From positions 645,326 through 709,325 of the forward strand of contig NC_061817.1 in NCBI RefSeq assembly GCF_021462225.1: DNA of 64,000 nucleotides, given 5' to 3'. A model generated the notes under the pieces. The model searched no databases. It saw only the letters and a list, made by a program, of their open reading frames with translations, and was not told where the DNA came from. Made by a program: the position numbers and the translations under genes. Origin of the DNA: Girardinichthys multiradiatus. Its lineage: Eukaryota > Chordata > Actinopteri > Cyprinodontiformes > Goodeidae. Below are positions 19,109 through 31,483 of this stretch, piece by piece. How positions within the stretch are numbered: the stretch's first letter is position 1; each line of letters starts with the position of its first letter.

Positions 19109-21904
19109 ATGGTCTTTAGCAAGTCTCGGGCCCTGTCTCTACCGCCTCATCGACCATACGACTGTGCCATTAATCTTCTTCCTGGTGCCCCTTTACCCTC
19201 CAGCCGACTCTACAGCATCTCCGGGCCGGAAAGAAAAGTAATGGAAAAATATATTGCTGAGTCTTTAGCTGCTGGGGTTATTCGTCCCTCATCGTCTCCT
19301 TTAGGGGCAGGTTTCTTCTTTGTGGGGAAAAAAGATGGAGGTTTACGCCCTTGTATAGATTACAGGGGTTTGAACACAATTACTGTTAAAAACAAATATC
19401 CTCTTCCTCTGCTAGCTTCTGCGTTTGAGCCTGTACATGGTGCTGTTGTTTTCTCTAAACTGGACCTCAGAAATGCCGACCACTTAGTCAGAATCCGCCA
19501 AGGAGACGAGTGGAAGACAGCATTTAAGACTCCTCTGGGGCATTTCGAGTACTTGGTGATGCCTTTTGGCCTAAGTAATGCCCCAGCAGTTTTTCAAGCT
19601 CTCTTCAACGATGTGTTGAGAGATTGTTTTAATATTTTTGTATTTGTGTACCTGGATGATATTTGAATTTTTTCCAGGAGTCTAGAGGAACACCGCCACC
19701 ATGTGAGACAGGTTCTACAGCGTCTCCTTGAAAACAGACTGTTTGTTAAGATGGAAAAGTGCAACTTCCATCAGTCAACCATCAGTTTCCTGGGTTTTGT
19801 TCTGGAGGAGGGACAGGTTCGTGCTGCCCCAGGAAAGGTCCGAGCAGTAATGGACTGGCCAGCACCTGACTCGTGGAAGAAGTTGCAGCAGTTCTTGGGG
19901 TTCGCCAACTTCTACCAAAGATTTATTAGGAATTACAGCCAGGTGGCGGCCCCATTGAATGCGCTAACTTCCACAAAGACGACCTTCAGTTGGGGTTCGG
20001 AGGCTGAGACCGCCTTCACCCGGCTGAAAAGACTGTTCTCCCAAGCGCCTGTTCTGATCCATCCACATTCTACGAAACAGTTTACCCTGGAAGTAGACGC
20101 CTCGGATACTGGGGTGGGAGCGGTGCTCTCCCAGCTTTCTGATCAGGATGGAAGGCTTCATTCATGCGCCTTTTTCTCCCGTCGATTGACCCCTGCTGAA
20201 CGAAACTACCAGGTTGGAGACAGAGAGTTGCTGGCCATTAAGTTGGCCCTAGAGGAGTGGAGGCATTGGCTGGAGGGCGCTGAAAATCCTGTGTTGGTCT
20301 GGACAGACCTTAAAAATCTGTCATACATTCAGTCAGCTAAGTGTCTCAATGCACGTCACTCACGTTGGTCTCTTTTCTTTTCTCGATTTAATCTGTCTAT
20401 TTCTTTTAGACCAGGTTCCAAGAACATCAAACCAGACGCTCTATCCCACCAATTTGAACCTGAAGATACAGAGAAACATACCGAGTCTATCCTGCCGCCT
20501 AGCTGTACCGTGGGCTCTTTAACCTGGGAGATAGAGGACTTGGTGCGGCGAGCTCTCCCTGATGACCCTGGGCCAGGAACTGGACCTCCTGGAAGGACCT
20601 ATGTTCCAGCATCAGTGCGATCCAGAGTGATTGGCTGGTTTCATTCGTCCAAGTTCTTCGCTCACCTTGGTGTCAGTAGGACTATTGCCGCGATCACCAG
20701 ACGCTATTGGTGGCCGTCCCTTCACAAAGACGTCAAGGAGTACGTTACGGCCTGCGCCACATGCGCTAGAAGTAAGTCTTCTAATCGACCCTCTGCAGGC
20801 TTACTTCAACCTCTCAGCATCCCTGGTCGACCCTGGTCCCATGTGGCCTTGGACTACGTCACGGGTCTACCATGTTCTCACGGAATGACTGTTATTATGA
20901 CCATTATTGACCGATTCTCCAAGGCCTGCCACCTGGTTCCTCTCAGAAAGCTGCCATCGGCCCTCCAAACTGCTAAATTGATGGTCAAACATGTTTTTCA
21001 CCTGCATGGCATCCCCTGTTGCCTGTTATCCGACAGGGGCCCTCAGTTTACTTCCTGTGTCTGGAGACATTTCTGTGAAGCCCTAGGGGCGAAGGTGGCG
21101 CTAACTTCCAGTCATCATCCCCAAACTAACGGCCTGGTGGAGCGCCTTAACCAGGAGTTGGAGGTGGCCCTGCGGTGCGTGACGTCCACCTGCCCCGCTG
21201 AATGGAGTGACCACTTGGGGTGGATCGAATACAACTCTCATGTCTCCTCAGCCACCGGTTATTCACCTTTTGAGGTTTCGTTGGGATACCAACCTCTGTT
21301 GTTCCCGTCGGAGGAGAAGGACATCGCGGTTCCTACTGTACAACACCACATACGGAGATGTAAACGGGTTTGGAACGCCGCCAGCCGGGCGCTTCACCAG
21401 ACAGCTGCCCGAAACAAGCGCTATGCAGACCGTCGAAGACTGCCTGCTCCTAGTTACCTCCCTGGTCAGAAGGTTTGGCTCGCCGCACGGGACATTCAAC
21501 TCAAGTCCCTGTCCAGAAAGCTCTCTCCCAGGTTCATTGGACCCTATGTAATTGATTCTCTCGTGGGTCCTGCATCTGTTCGCCTTCGTCTGCCTCCTAG
21601 TCTTTGTGTTCACCCTGTTTTTCACGTTTCTCAGTTGAAACCTATTCAGACCAGCACGCTCTGCCCTCCGGCCTTGCCCCCTCCGCCCGCCCGGGACTTT
21701 CAGGGCCACCCTGTCTACTCTGTTCGCCGCATTGTGGCCTCTCGACGACGGGGACGTGAACATCAGTACCTCGTTGACTGGGAGGGGTATGGTCCGGAGG
21801 ATCGCTCCTGGGTTCCGGGTTCCTTCATTGTTGATCCCTCTTTGATCCAGGATTTCCGGGCCCACCAAGCAGCGTCTTCTGGGCCGCCAGGAGGCGGCCG
21901 TTGA
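19109..21904 (+). pseudogene. Gypsy copy 1 pol: RT, RNase H, integrase, chromodomain
   Basis: RT fingers and palm read through '[20 protein letters not shown]' and 'YLDDI', then TGA (19663-19666) stops the frame immediately after the catalytic box. The same frame reopens to 21904 (733 codons from 19703). That part has RNase H ('[16 protein letters not shown]'), the integrase HHCC zinc finger ('FAHLG' to 'CATCARS'), the integrase triad D ('ALDYVTGLP'), D ('LSDRGPQF') and E ('[10 protein letters not shown]'). A C-terminal chromodomain ('[18 protein letters not shown]') would steer integration to marked chromatin. Confidence 0.9.
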
Positions 21905-21915
21905 GGGGGAGGTGG
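21891..21915 (+). other. Gypsy copy 1 polypurine tract
   Basis: A G/A-rich tract with 'GAGGGGGAGGTGG' directly abuts the TG of the 3' LTR, as needed for plus-strand priming. Confidence 0.8.
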
Positions 21916-22511
21916 TGTCAGGATTTGGAGTTCTGCTTCCTGCTGCTTACACCTTTTTGACACTAGGTGCCACCAGTAGGAGTGTACCTGAGGCGACAGG
22001 TGTTGTGCATCTACTCATCAGCTGGGAAGCATATAGAGGAAGGTTGCCAACACCTCAGCGCCTGAGTGTTTTTGCCTCCGTGGTAATTTCTGGCCAGCTC
22101 TGAAATCTTTGCATGATTTTTACCATAGATATCTTTTGAAGGATCTGTTGTTGCAAACTCTAACTTGCTTTGTTACCTATTCCAGGTGTGAATCCTACCT
22201 GATCTGTTCCAGTCCTCTGTAGTGGCTAAGGCTACTTCCTGATCTAGTCTGTGCATGGCAAGCTGAACTCCTTTCCTGACATTTATTCTCTCCCTGGCGG
22301 GTTATTCCGGAATCTCCAGTAAGATACGTTTATGTTGGTTCATGTTTCTGAGGTTCAGCTATTTATCTTTTCTCTTTGTGTTTTCACAGTAAGGAAGATT
22401 AGACTTGTCGCTCCTGTTGTTCTTGATCAATCTTTCAATAAAAACTTATTCCTTTTACAAAATTCTCTGAGAGTCTCTGCGTGTGGGTTAAGTCGGCTGT
22501 AAAAATCATGA
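21916..22511 (+). mobile_element. Gypsy copy 1 3' LTR
   Basis: It begins TGTCAGGATTTGG and ends near 'AAAAATCATGA', matching the 5' LTR end. AATAAA occurs near 22437. The exact end is uncertain by a few bases. Confidence 0.8.
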
Positions 22512-23581
22512 GTTACTTGTTTTCAGAGAAATGTTTGTTGTTTACAGACATGCATACATTTATTGGCAACGCTGGTAAAAATGTGTGAAAGCCTTAAAAT
22601 AAATGTAGTTTTTATTACTGTTGCATAATTACATGCTGGGAAAAAAATCACTTATTAAAAGAAAATGTTTCCCAACAAAATTACAAATGGCACCTCAGTG
22701 TTTTCGGGGACTTCTAATCAGTAATAAATCACTTTCTGTTTGTTTAAAAACTAGACTATACCAGTACACTGAAAAAATGGTCACCATTGGGTCTTTAAAA
22801 GAATAATGATTCAAAACATATGGCCACATCTACACAGAAATTGTCCAGCAAACATAAAAACAACCTTTTCCCATGACCATCTTAGTCTACAGATCTAAAT
22901 TCTGTAGAAATCATGTGGGCTGAGCTGAATAAAGTTAAACATAGAGAAGACCCAGGACTCTGGATCATCTAGAGAGCTTGTGGAGAGAGGAATGGTCAAA
23001 GATCCCTCTATCTGTACGCTGTGAAATGTGAGACGAGAAAACCTAGGGTTGTCCTGTTGGCAAAAGTCAGCTGAACAAATGTTAACAGCAGGCCATTCAT
23101 CTTGCCACTGGTGATTCTGTTACATACATACATGAAACCTTAAAGTCGCTAGTACGCACTGTACGTTCTAAACCTTGTTCTCATCATCTTGAATTCCCTG
23201 ACATACCCATGACGCCATAGAGCTACAACACATAGCAGCATCTCTTCCTCTTCACCTACAGCCTCCTGCATCTGCATCTTTGAAGAAATTTTTGAACCAA
23301 CCTAAAGTACGGTCTGCTGTTTGTATATTCAGTGACTGTACCCCCTCTAAAAAAAGGACTAGCTGTCTAAACTTGTCTGTCTGAGCTTCTGCAAAAACAG
23401 AATCTGAAAGAATTATGAAACCGCAACCCAGCCACCACATCTTCTCTGTTTAACGCAGTCACGCAACCCCCTGACAAATCGAACACCCACACCTGCTCAT
23501 CAGAATGGTTCACTTAAATGGTGATGTCTGGGCAGAGAAAATTGGGTTAGGATAAAACTATTTCAGTATTGTATGTTTGTG
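22512..23581. other. Non-genic stretch with a probable decayed Tc1 fragment
   Basis: Around 22840-23010 the phrases 'GACCATCTTAGTCTACAGAT' and 'GAAATCATGTGGGCTGAGCT' resemble the third-catalytic-residue region of a Tc1-like transposase, heavily decayed. The rest shows nothing recognisable. Confidence 0.35.
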
Positions 23582-23929
23582 TGTCATGATCCTAGAATGT
23601 TAGGTGCTTGGGTTGATTGCACTCACCTGTTTTCCATTTAGCTCCTAACGTCTTGTTTGTATTTAAGTTCCTGGTTTTTGTTTCTTCATTGAACCTTCAT
23701 GTTCCTGAGCTACTTCCTCACTCTCTCCCTGTATATAAGCTCTCTGTTTACCTTTGCCCTTTGCTGAATTCTACTGGGTTTTGCCCATCTCATTACCTGA
23801 TTCTTTGTATATGCTCTGTGTTGTTTCTCCTTTGTAATTTTGCAAGTTCATTTATCATTAAATATTTAAATTCGCCATGTGGCTTCCAAGTTCCTGCTTG
23901 AACGTTGTTTCAACCTACACTACATGACA
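23582..23929 (+). mobile_element. Solo LTR
   Basis: The 348-base unit starts TGTCATGATCC and ends ACATGACA. It has TATATAAG near 23734 and ATTAAA near 23858. Flanks TTGTG and TAGTG are a 4-of-5 match for a duplication. No internal retroelement sequence adjoins. Confidence 0.6.
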
Positions 23930-25391
23930 TAGTGTTGCCCAATTGTTGACTGCGAACAGTCCATTTAGCCAAATGTAACCGCCAAATGTTCCATAAACTT
24001 TTTAAGTTATCATGTTAGTAGCTCATAACTCCGATTAATCACAATGATGGCTAGTCACCACAATATTAGGATTCAATTGTCCAAATGGTTATTGATTTCT
24101 AATTCAGCAACTTTTTTTTTAAACATAATTTTTAAAAGATGTTTTATTTACCCTGTGCTCCATTGTGAACTGGTTGTTTGAACATTTACAAATAGTTGTT
24201 CTTAAGTAGTTTTAAAATAAATTTGACCCAAACCCCCATTCCTTAAAACAAAACTTTGGCTCGTACTTATTCACACTGAACTGTGATTTCACTGCATCAT
24301 TTTAATGCCTCATAGTCAGGTGGTTGCCTGGCTTGGTGATTTTGATCAAAATTACTAACCTTGTTAATAATTACCTTTAGCACTTATTAATTGTTACTCA
24401 TAGTCATACCAAACCTATTGTTGCACAACAAACCTAACCCTTCTTTAAACCTCTCCACACACTTCTCCCTGACCAGTCTGTTGTGTTCCTTGCTCTTTAT
24501 GACACTATTTGTTCACTAATGTTCTCCAACAAACCTCCGAGACCAGAAGCATAACAGCTGGAATTATATTCAGATTAAATTACACACAACTGTACGTTGT
24601 TTACTAAATAGGGGACTTCTGAAGGCATCGAATATTATTTATGAGCATCAGAGTATAGAGAGCTGAATTACAATGCAAATCACACTTTAACATTTTTATG
24701 AAATAATCACTTTGGAAACCATGTATCATTTTATTTTCACTTCACAATACAGTGAAGTACAGTACTTTGTGTTGGTCATTGAAATACACAAAATCCCAGT
24801 AAAACACATTAGGTTTGTGGTTGTAACATGAAAACGTTCATTAACTATGCGTGGCACTGTAAGCAGCTATCCAGTCCACATGTGATCCTGGCCAGTTCTG
24901 GTGTCACTGTCCATGGTGCTGCAGCCAGTCAGTCTCCCACCAATATTAATCATAAGAAAAGTGCATTATTCAAAGATGCTACAGCAGAAAATAGCTAATA
25001 TTCAAACATGAGTGCTTCAGGTGCTGCTTAACGTAAATAGTGTTGAGCATAAATCCTACTGAGGTTCTAACTGAAGTAAACACCATATAGATCAGTAAAA
25101 CCATTTGGAAATTGTTGCATATGTTGTTTAGAAGCTGCTAAACGAGGCTCTGCCGTAGACCAGTAAAGCATGCAGTTATCATACATGTGGCTACAAAATG
25201 CTCTGAAGAAATTCAGTCCAATCTTTTAAAGCACTGATGGTGAGCATGTAGGCTACTGAAGCCCATGATGAACAGCTGCTGATGGAGAAACACATCTGGA
25301 CACAGCAGGCACCATCCCGCTTAATGCTTACTAGGGTCTTTTTAAACTATAACCTTCAGATGTTACATGTGTTGCGGAATTAAGCTTCTAC
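23930..25391. other. Non-genic stretch with a Tc1-like 3' end
   Basis: At about 24720-24863 the sequence from 'TCACTTTGG' to 'GGTTTGTGGTTGTAACATGA' and 'GGCACTGTAA' resembles the terminal part of a salmonid/fish Tc1-like element. Elsewhere I see no gene. Confidence 0.4.
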
Positions 25392-28300
25392 ATGCCCGGC
25401 AGAACGACCGAAAACGATGTAACTGAGAGGAGACAACAGCTGGAGGTCTACACGGAGAACTTTAGCAGGTAGGTAAACTTTAACCTGTCAATTTCATTAT
25501 ACAACATGGAGAATCGTTTATACAATAATGCATCATAGACTAATGCAATAATTCATGAGCACCCTAAATTATAAATTTTTTTCAGGTGCAGCTTAGTCGG
25601 TGATATCAGAAACCTATTTTCATTGAAGCTCAAACCTGCTCCGGCTGGAAGACAACAAATAACCAGGAAACCAGAATTTTCCAGGCTTGTCGAGCAGCGG
25701 TTCACCAGTATGGTGTCTTTGTTGGAGAAATCAATCAATTCAAGTGACACAAAAGTGGTCAAACTGAAACATGACCAAGGTAGATCAAATAAATTGATGT
25801 GCTTAATTTTTCCTGGATGTGTTTCTGAGGTTTCATCAAATGAAGACAGCCCAAAACCACTGGACTACAAAGAGACAGACCGTTTTTCCTAAAATGGACT
25901 TTTCAGTCCATCAAACCTGTAATTGATAGCCTGTGTGCAGAATCTATGGTTTGCCCTGAAGCCTTCTATGCCAGAGCAGATGAGATAAGGACATTTCTCC
26001 AAGGCATCTTTCTCTAGATAAAAAATGAGGAAACATATCAGATAAGTGACAGTGACAGTGTCTGATGTGCTCTTGCTAAATACAGGTCCTTCTCAAAATA
26101 TTAGCATATTGTGATAAAGTTCATTATTTTCCATAATGTAATGATGAAAATTTAACATTCATATATTTTAGATTCATTGCACACTAACTGAAATATTTCA
26201 GGTCTTTTATTGTCTTAATACGGATGATTTTGGCATACAGCTCATGAAAACCCAAAATTCCTATCTCACAAAATTAGCATATAATTAAAAGGGTCTCTAA
26301 ACGAGCTATGAACCTAATCATCTGAATCAACGAGTTAACTCTAAACACCTGCAAAAGATTCCTGAGGCCTTTAAAACTCCCAGCCTGGTTCATCACTCAA
26401 AACCCCAATCATGGGTAAGACTGCCGACCTGACTGCTGTCCAGAAGGCCACTATTGACACCCTCAAGCAAGAGGGTAAGACACAGAAAGAAATTTCTGAA
26501 CGAATAGGCTGTTCCCAGAGTGCTGTATCAAGGCACCTCAGTGGGAAGTCTGTGGGAAGGAAAAAGTGTGGCAGAAAACGCTGCACAACGAGAAGAGGTG
26601 ACCGGACCCTGAGGAAGATTGTGGAGAAGGGCCGATTCCAGACCTTGGGGGACCTGCGGAAGCAGTGGACTGAGTCTGGAGTAGAAACATCCAGAGCCAC
26701 CGTGTACAGGCGTGTGCAGGAAATGGGCTACAGGTACCGCATTCCCCAGACATGGGCTACAGAGAAGCAGCACTGGACTGTTGCTCAGTGGTCCAAAGTA
26801 CTTTTTTCGGATGAAAACAAATTCTGCATGTCATTCAGAAATCAAGGTTCCAGAGTCTGGAGGAAGACTGGGGAGAAGGAAATGCCAAAATGCCAGAAGT
26901 CCAGTGTCAAGTATCCACAGTCAGTGATGGTCTGGAGTGCCGTGTCAGCTGCTGGTGTTGGTCCACTGTGTTTTATCAAGGGCAGGGTCAATGCAGCTAG
27001 CTATCAGGAGATTTTGGAGCACTTCATGCTTCCATCTGCTGAAAAGCTTTATGGAGATGAAGATTTCATTTTTCAGCACGACCTGGCACCTGCTCACAGT
27101 GCCAAAACCACTGGTAAATGGTTTACTGACCATGGTATCACTGTGCTCAATTGGCCTGCCAACTCTCCTGACCTGAACCCCATAGAGAATCTGTGGGATA
27201 TTGTGAAGAGAACGTTGAGAGACTCAAGACCCAACACTCTGGATGAGCTAAAGGCCGCTATCGAAGCATCCTGGGCCTCCATAAGACCTCAGCAGTGCCA
27301 CAGGCTGATTGCCTCCATGCCACGCTGCATTGAAGCAGTCATTTCTGCAAAAGGATTCCCAACCAAGTATTGAGTGTATAACTGTACATGATTATTTGAA
27401 GGTTGACGTTTTTTGTATTAAAAACACTTTTCTTTTATTGGTCGGATGAAATATGCTAATTTTGTGAGATAGGAATTTTGGGTTTTCATGAGCTGTATGC
27501 CAAAATCATTCGTATTAAGACAATAAAAGACCTGAAATATTTCAGTTAGTGTGCAATGAATCTAAAAATATATGAATGTTAAATTTTCATCATGACATTA
27601 TGGAAAATAATTAACTTTATCACAATATGCTAATATTTTGAGAAGGACCTGTACACTTGAATTATTTTTATTTAGCATAAGCATTACGGAAACTTCGCCC
27701 ATATAACAAAAAGAACAAAATTAGCCCGTTTACGTTTGCTCACTCATTCATCATTACAAACACTTCCACATTCCAAAAATAGCAAGACATTCTTCCACAT
27801 ATTTTTAAACATGGAGTATTTACCCCTAATCATAAAGGTACGTTTCTCTAGGGCAAGAGAACTAGATAGCATAGATAACCAGGTATTCAGCTGAGGCCTA
27901 GCAATGGATTTCCATGATCTGGCTATACTATATTTTGCCTGTAGCAAACAGTAGATTATGGTTTTTTTGTCAACACTGCTTAATTGATTTTCAGTGGAAA
28001 AAATCCCTAAAATACATAGTTTAGGACAACAATCCAGTTTAACACCTGTTAAACCAAAATTTTTGGATCTCAGGCCTTTCCCATAAGCAATGGATCAGAG
28101 TGCCCTTGGCCCCACATTTAGCGCATATATCTGAAATATTAGAGTCAAATTTGTTTAATAATGTTGGAGTAACATATGTTTTCATTAGCCATTTATATTG
28201 GATCAGTTTAAGTTTAGTGTTAATAGATTGTGTCTGAGCTTTCAGACAGGCCATCTACCACTCATTCACTGATATATTACTTTTTAAATTCTCACGCCAT

Positions 28301-31136
28301 GCCAGTCATTTGTTATCTGAGGAGGTTTGGGAACTGTCTTTGATGGTATTGTAAAAACGGGATATTAGACCCTTCTTCATATGGTGGTTTATTGCTAGGT
28401 CCTCTAATGAAGAGAGAGTGGGTAAGGTAAGAGATTTTTGTGTAGCTAACATAAAGCTTCTAATTTGAAGAAACTTAAAAAAATGCTTAGTGGGAATATC
28501 AAATTTGCGTTTCAAGTCATCAAAACTCATCATAGTGCCTTTATCAAATAAATCTGCAATTTTACATAGACCTTAATCATGCCGTGTTTTGAAACCCATC
28601 TTTTCTACCTGGTTCAAACGTCATATTGCCCCAAATGGAAGAAAATTGGGATAGTGTTGGTACTTCATCCTTGAACCTATGTGCATCAAACCAAACTCGA
28701 GTGGTATTTTTTACCAGTGGGTTTAATTTTTTTTTTTAACAAATCTTTATATTTTCTTGAATATAAGTAAGAGTTTAGGGATAGGGTTGTGGTATTAGTA
28801 TTTTCTAAGTTTACCCAAGATAAACCTATCACTGAGAACCAACAGGAGGCACTAGAGAGCTGAGCAGCCCAATAGTACCATTTAAGATTTGGTACCCCTA
28901 GCCCTCCTCCATCTAATGGAAGATATAGTAATAATAGGCGCAATCTGGGCCGTCTGTTATTCCAAATGAAATTATTGAAGATTGTTTGCATCTTTGCAAA
29001 AAAAAACCATTTGGTGGATTGAGGGGGATGGCCTGGAAGAGATACAGGAATCTTGGAAGTACGTTCATTTTGAGAATATTTATACGGCCTATCAAGAAAA
29101 TGGGCAATGTGGACCATCTGTTAATTGATTCCACTACTGAGTTAACCGTTCTTGGTGTGTAATTTGCCAAAACCAGTTCATCCATGTTTGGAGTAATCTT
29201 TATACCCAAGTAAGTAAGGCTGTCTTTTGCTACTTGGATTGTAGTGTGAATTGGTGGATTGCTTCTTTCAGATTGTTTTAGAAATAGAATAGTGGATTTA
29301 GATTCATTAAGTTTATAACCGGAAATATTGCCAAATTCCTCAATGGTTCTAAGTAGCTGGGGAATTGAATTTTTTTATTTGGACATCATTAAAATTATGT
29401 CATCAGCATATAGTCCAATTTTAGATTCAATATTATTTATTCTAATGCCCACAATATTTTGATTATTCCTTATGGCAACAGCCAATGGCTCAATTCCCAG
29501 CACAAAAGGAGAGGTGAGAGGGGGCAGCCTTGACGCGTGCCTCTAGCTAGGCTGAAGGGTTTGGATACAATATTATTGGTTGTAACTGATGCTGTAGATT
29601 TATTGTAAATTATTTTAACCCAGGTTGTAAAATACTTGCCAAAGCCAAATAGAGAAAGGACTTTATAAAGGTAAGCATGCTCCACCCTATCGTATGCTTT
29701 TTCTGTGTCCAGGGATAGCAGAGCTGTATCTGGATGTTCATATTTTGCATAAATTATGTTCAGTACTCGACGGATTCCGTGGTGAGCATGCCGTACTTTT
29801 ACAAATCCATTCTGGTCAGGGTCAGAGAGGGAGGGCAGAAATTTTTCAAGCTTGATTGCTTGTACTTTTGCTATTATCTTGGCATCGGAGTTTATAAGTG
29901 AAATTGGTCTTTAGGATTCACATTTTTTAGCTGACTCCCTAGGTTTTGGTAGTACCGTTATAATAGCATTTCATATTGAGGGAGGTAATTCTTTGTTGTG
30001 TAACTTTCCACTAACATATTGTAGAGGGGTTGTACTAATTTGTTTTTAAATATTTTATATAGGTCTTAAGGTAACGGTCCAGGTGCTTTTCCTGATTTTA
30101 TTTTATCTATGTCATTTGAAAGTTCATTTATAGATATTGGTGCATCCAGCTCTGCCTTGGCTTCTTCCCCAAGTATGGGAGTAGTTATAGAATCACAAAA
30201 GGAGTCTAACGAAACCTGTGTTATCTGTCCCTTAGAGGTATATAACTTTGAGTAATAATCTTTAAAAAGATCATTTATTCTTTGTGTATCTGTAATATTT
30301 TCATCTGCAGTTGTAATTTCATTTATTACCCTCTCATTCTGCATAGCTTTTATGCGCCATGCTAAGAGTTTTCCCGCCCTCTCTCCCTGGTCATAGTAAG
30401 TCTGTTTCAGTCTGAATAGTTCTGCCGAAGCTTTATCAGTGGTGAGTTTATCATATTTTGCACTTAGCAATAGCAGTTTTTGTTGTTTTTCTTTAGAATT
30501 ATTTAAACTTATCTCAAGTTCAGCCTCTTTTATTTGCCCTTCGAGGTCAAGCATCTCCTTACTCAATTTATTTGACTTGCTTTTTGTGTAACTAATCATC
30601 TGTCCCCGTATAAATGCCTTGAAGGCTTCCCATCTAATAGATGCTGTAGTCTCTGATTTATTAAAGCTGAAGTAATCATCAATGAGGACTTATTTTTAAT
30701 GTAGCTCATGTGATTTCTACTGTATATTGTAACATCAAATGCTGTAAAATGTGTCTTTTAAATCCACTTGTTTTGACAAGGTTAGTCAACTCTGCTCAGC
30801 TGGCCTCTTTCAGGAGGCAATATATTTACTTTGTTTAATAAATAACTCTTTAGTGATTTCAGTTGCATGTTTTGTTTTATTAATTTAACAGGTTTATCCT
30901 TTTCCCTAACATTGATGTTTTTAAACTGTATAAGGAAGGTGGATTGCTTGGAAGAAAACCAACAGGAAGATCATGTGACCTCCACTCCAAAAGGTTTTTT
31001 TTACTGTCAAGATAAGAACATTTTTAAAGAGACCATGCAAACTACTGCACTAATTGGCAAGTCAGATCTATATGAATTTTTGAAAAAACATAAATCTCAT
31101 AAGGACAGGATGATACAAAAAGCTGGAGAAACTTAG
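25392..31136 (+). CDS. Unrecognised three-exon host-like gene
   Basis: Exon a, 25392-25468, starts ATG and ends AGCAG|GTAGGT (77 bases). Exon b, 25586-25779, follows a TTTTTTTCAG acceptor and ends CAAG|GTAGAT (194 bases). Exon c, 30892-31136, follows TTTAACAG and ends at TAG (245 bases). The phases agree at both joints, giving 171 residues: a charged N-terminus, a basic middle ('SLKLKPAPAGRQQITRKPEF') and a Lys-rich end. The second intron of 5.1 kb carries Tc1 copy A and an L1. Alternatively exon b reads through to 25889; one base later an open frame continues to about 26018, suggesting a shifted longer exon. I recognise no family. Exons a and b are better supported than c. Confidence 0.45.
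26083..27651 (+). mobile_element. Tc1-like transposon copy A
   Basis: The 1,569-base element is flanked by TA at 26081-26082 and 27652-27653. Inverted terminal repeats of about 200 bases start CAGGTCCTTCTCAAAATATT. Nearly the whole sequence matches copy B at 59268-60877, so both are recent relatives. Confidence 0.95.
26411..27373 (+). CDS. Tc1-like transposase, copy A, 14-residue internal deletion
   Basis: The 320-codon frame encodes a DD34E transposase that would cut and paste the element at TA sites. The N-terminal paired-like helix-turn-helix domain includes 'EISERIGCSQSAVSRHLSGK' and an AT-hook/NLS-like 'GRKKCGRKR'. The catalytic residues are D134 ('FSDENKF'), D224 ('FQHDLAPAH') and E259 ('PIENLW'), spaced correctly. 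Compared with copy B, 42 bases are missing after 'IPQ' near 26749, removing 14 residues in the linker just ahead of the catalytic domain. The triad is intact, but activity with this deletion is doubtful. Confidence 0.93.
   Translation: MGKTADLTAVQKATIDTLKQEGKTQKEISERIGCSQSAVSRHLSGKSVGRKKCGRKRCTTRRGDRTLRKIVEKGRFQTLGDLRKQWTESGVETSRATVYRRVQEMGYRYRIPQTWATEKQHWTVAQWSKVLFSDENKFCMSFRNQGSRVWRKTGEKEMPKCQKSSVKYPQSVMVWSAVSAAGVGPLCFIKGRVNAASYQEILEHFMLPSAEKLYGDEDFIFQHDLAPAHSAKTTGKWFTDHGITVLNWPANSPDLNPIENLWDIVKRTLRDSRPNTLDELKAAIEASWASIRPQQCHRLIASMPRCIEAVISAKGFPTKY
27654..30690 (-). mobile_element. L1-type LINE, 5'-truncated and decayed
   Basis: Minus-strand fragments follow ORF2 order. At 30066-30599 lies the region between endonuclease and RT ('AWRIKAMQNERVINEI', 'KSGKAPGP'). 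At 29470-29685 is 'ARGTRQGCPLSPLL', and near 29395-29418 a 'YADDII' catalytic box. At 28913-29209 is 'NRWSTLPIFLIGRINILKMN'. Near 28100-28250 is a C-terminal Cys/His part ('CAKCGAKGTLIHCLW'), ending about 27744. Frameshifts and stops break it throughout. Confidence 0.8.
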
Positions 31137-31140
31137 CAAA

Positions 31141-31483
31141 GAGAATCTACTGGAGGTCTGGTAGCTTGAGGGTTCTGCGCAGTATCTTAGCTGTTCCTAC
31201 GACTGCGCTCTTCTTGATCGAGATCTCCCAGGTTTGTCCAAGAATCTGCTGGAGCCACTCCACCTGTTTGGTGGTCACTGCCCAAGTGTTCCGATGACCA
31301 CTGCTTGTTATTCCTCTAAGCTTCTTGTGTTGTTTCTTTTTTTAAAAATAGTTATATAATTGTGTTCTTTCTTTTTGATGTTGCTGTCATTGGCGTCGCT
31401 ATATCTAACAAAACTGCTCTCTTTTTGACTTTGATCACTACCGTGATGTCCGTCCGGTTGGTTAGCCATCCGTTTTATCCATA
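31141..31483. repeat. Probable decayed LINE-derived repeat
   Basis: Phrases such as 'GTTTGGTGGTCACTGCCCAA' and 'CTACCGTGATGTCCGTCC' recur in fish genomes in LINE-like antisense coding. Too decayed to assign. Confidence 0.35.

Larger units (their letters stand above)
17651..22511 (+). mobile_element. Chromodomain Gypsy retrotransposon, copy 1
   Basis: Order is truncated 5' LTR, gag, protease, RT, RNase H, integrase, chromodomain, polypurine tract, 3' LTR. The 133-base LTR overlap (17651-17783 against 22378-22511) differs at about 5 sites. Several breaks in gag and pol make it defective. Confidence 0.9.
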
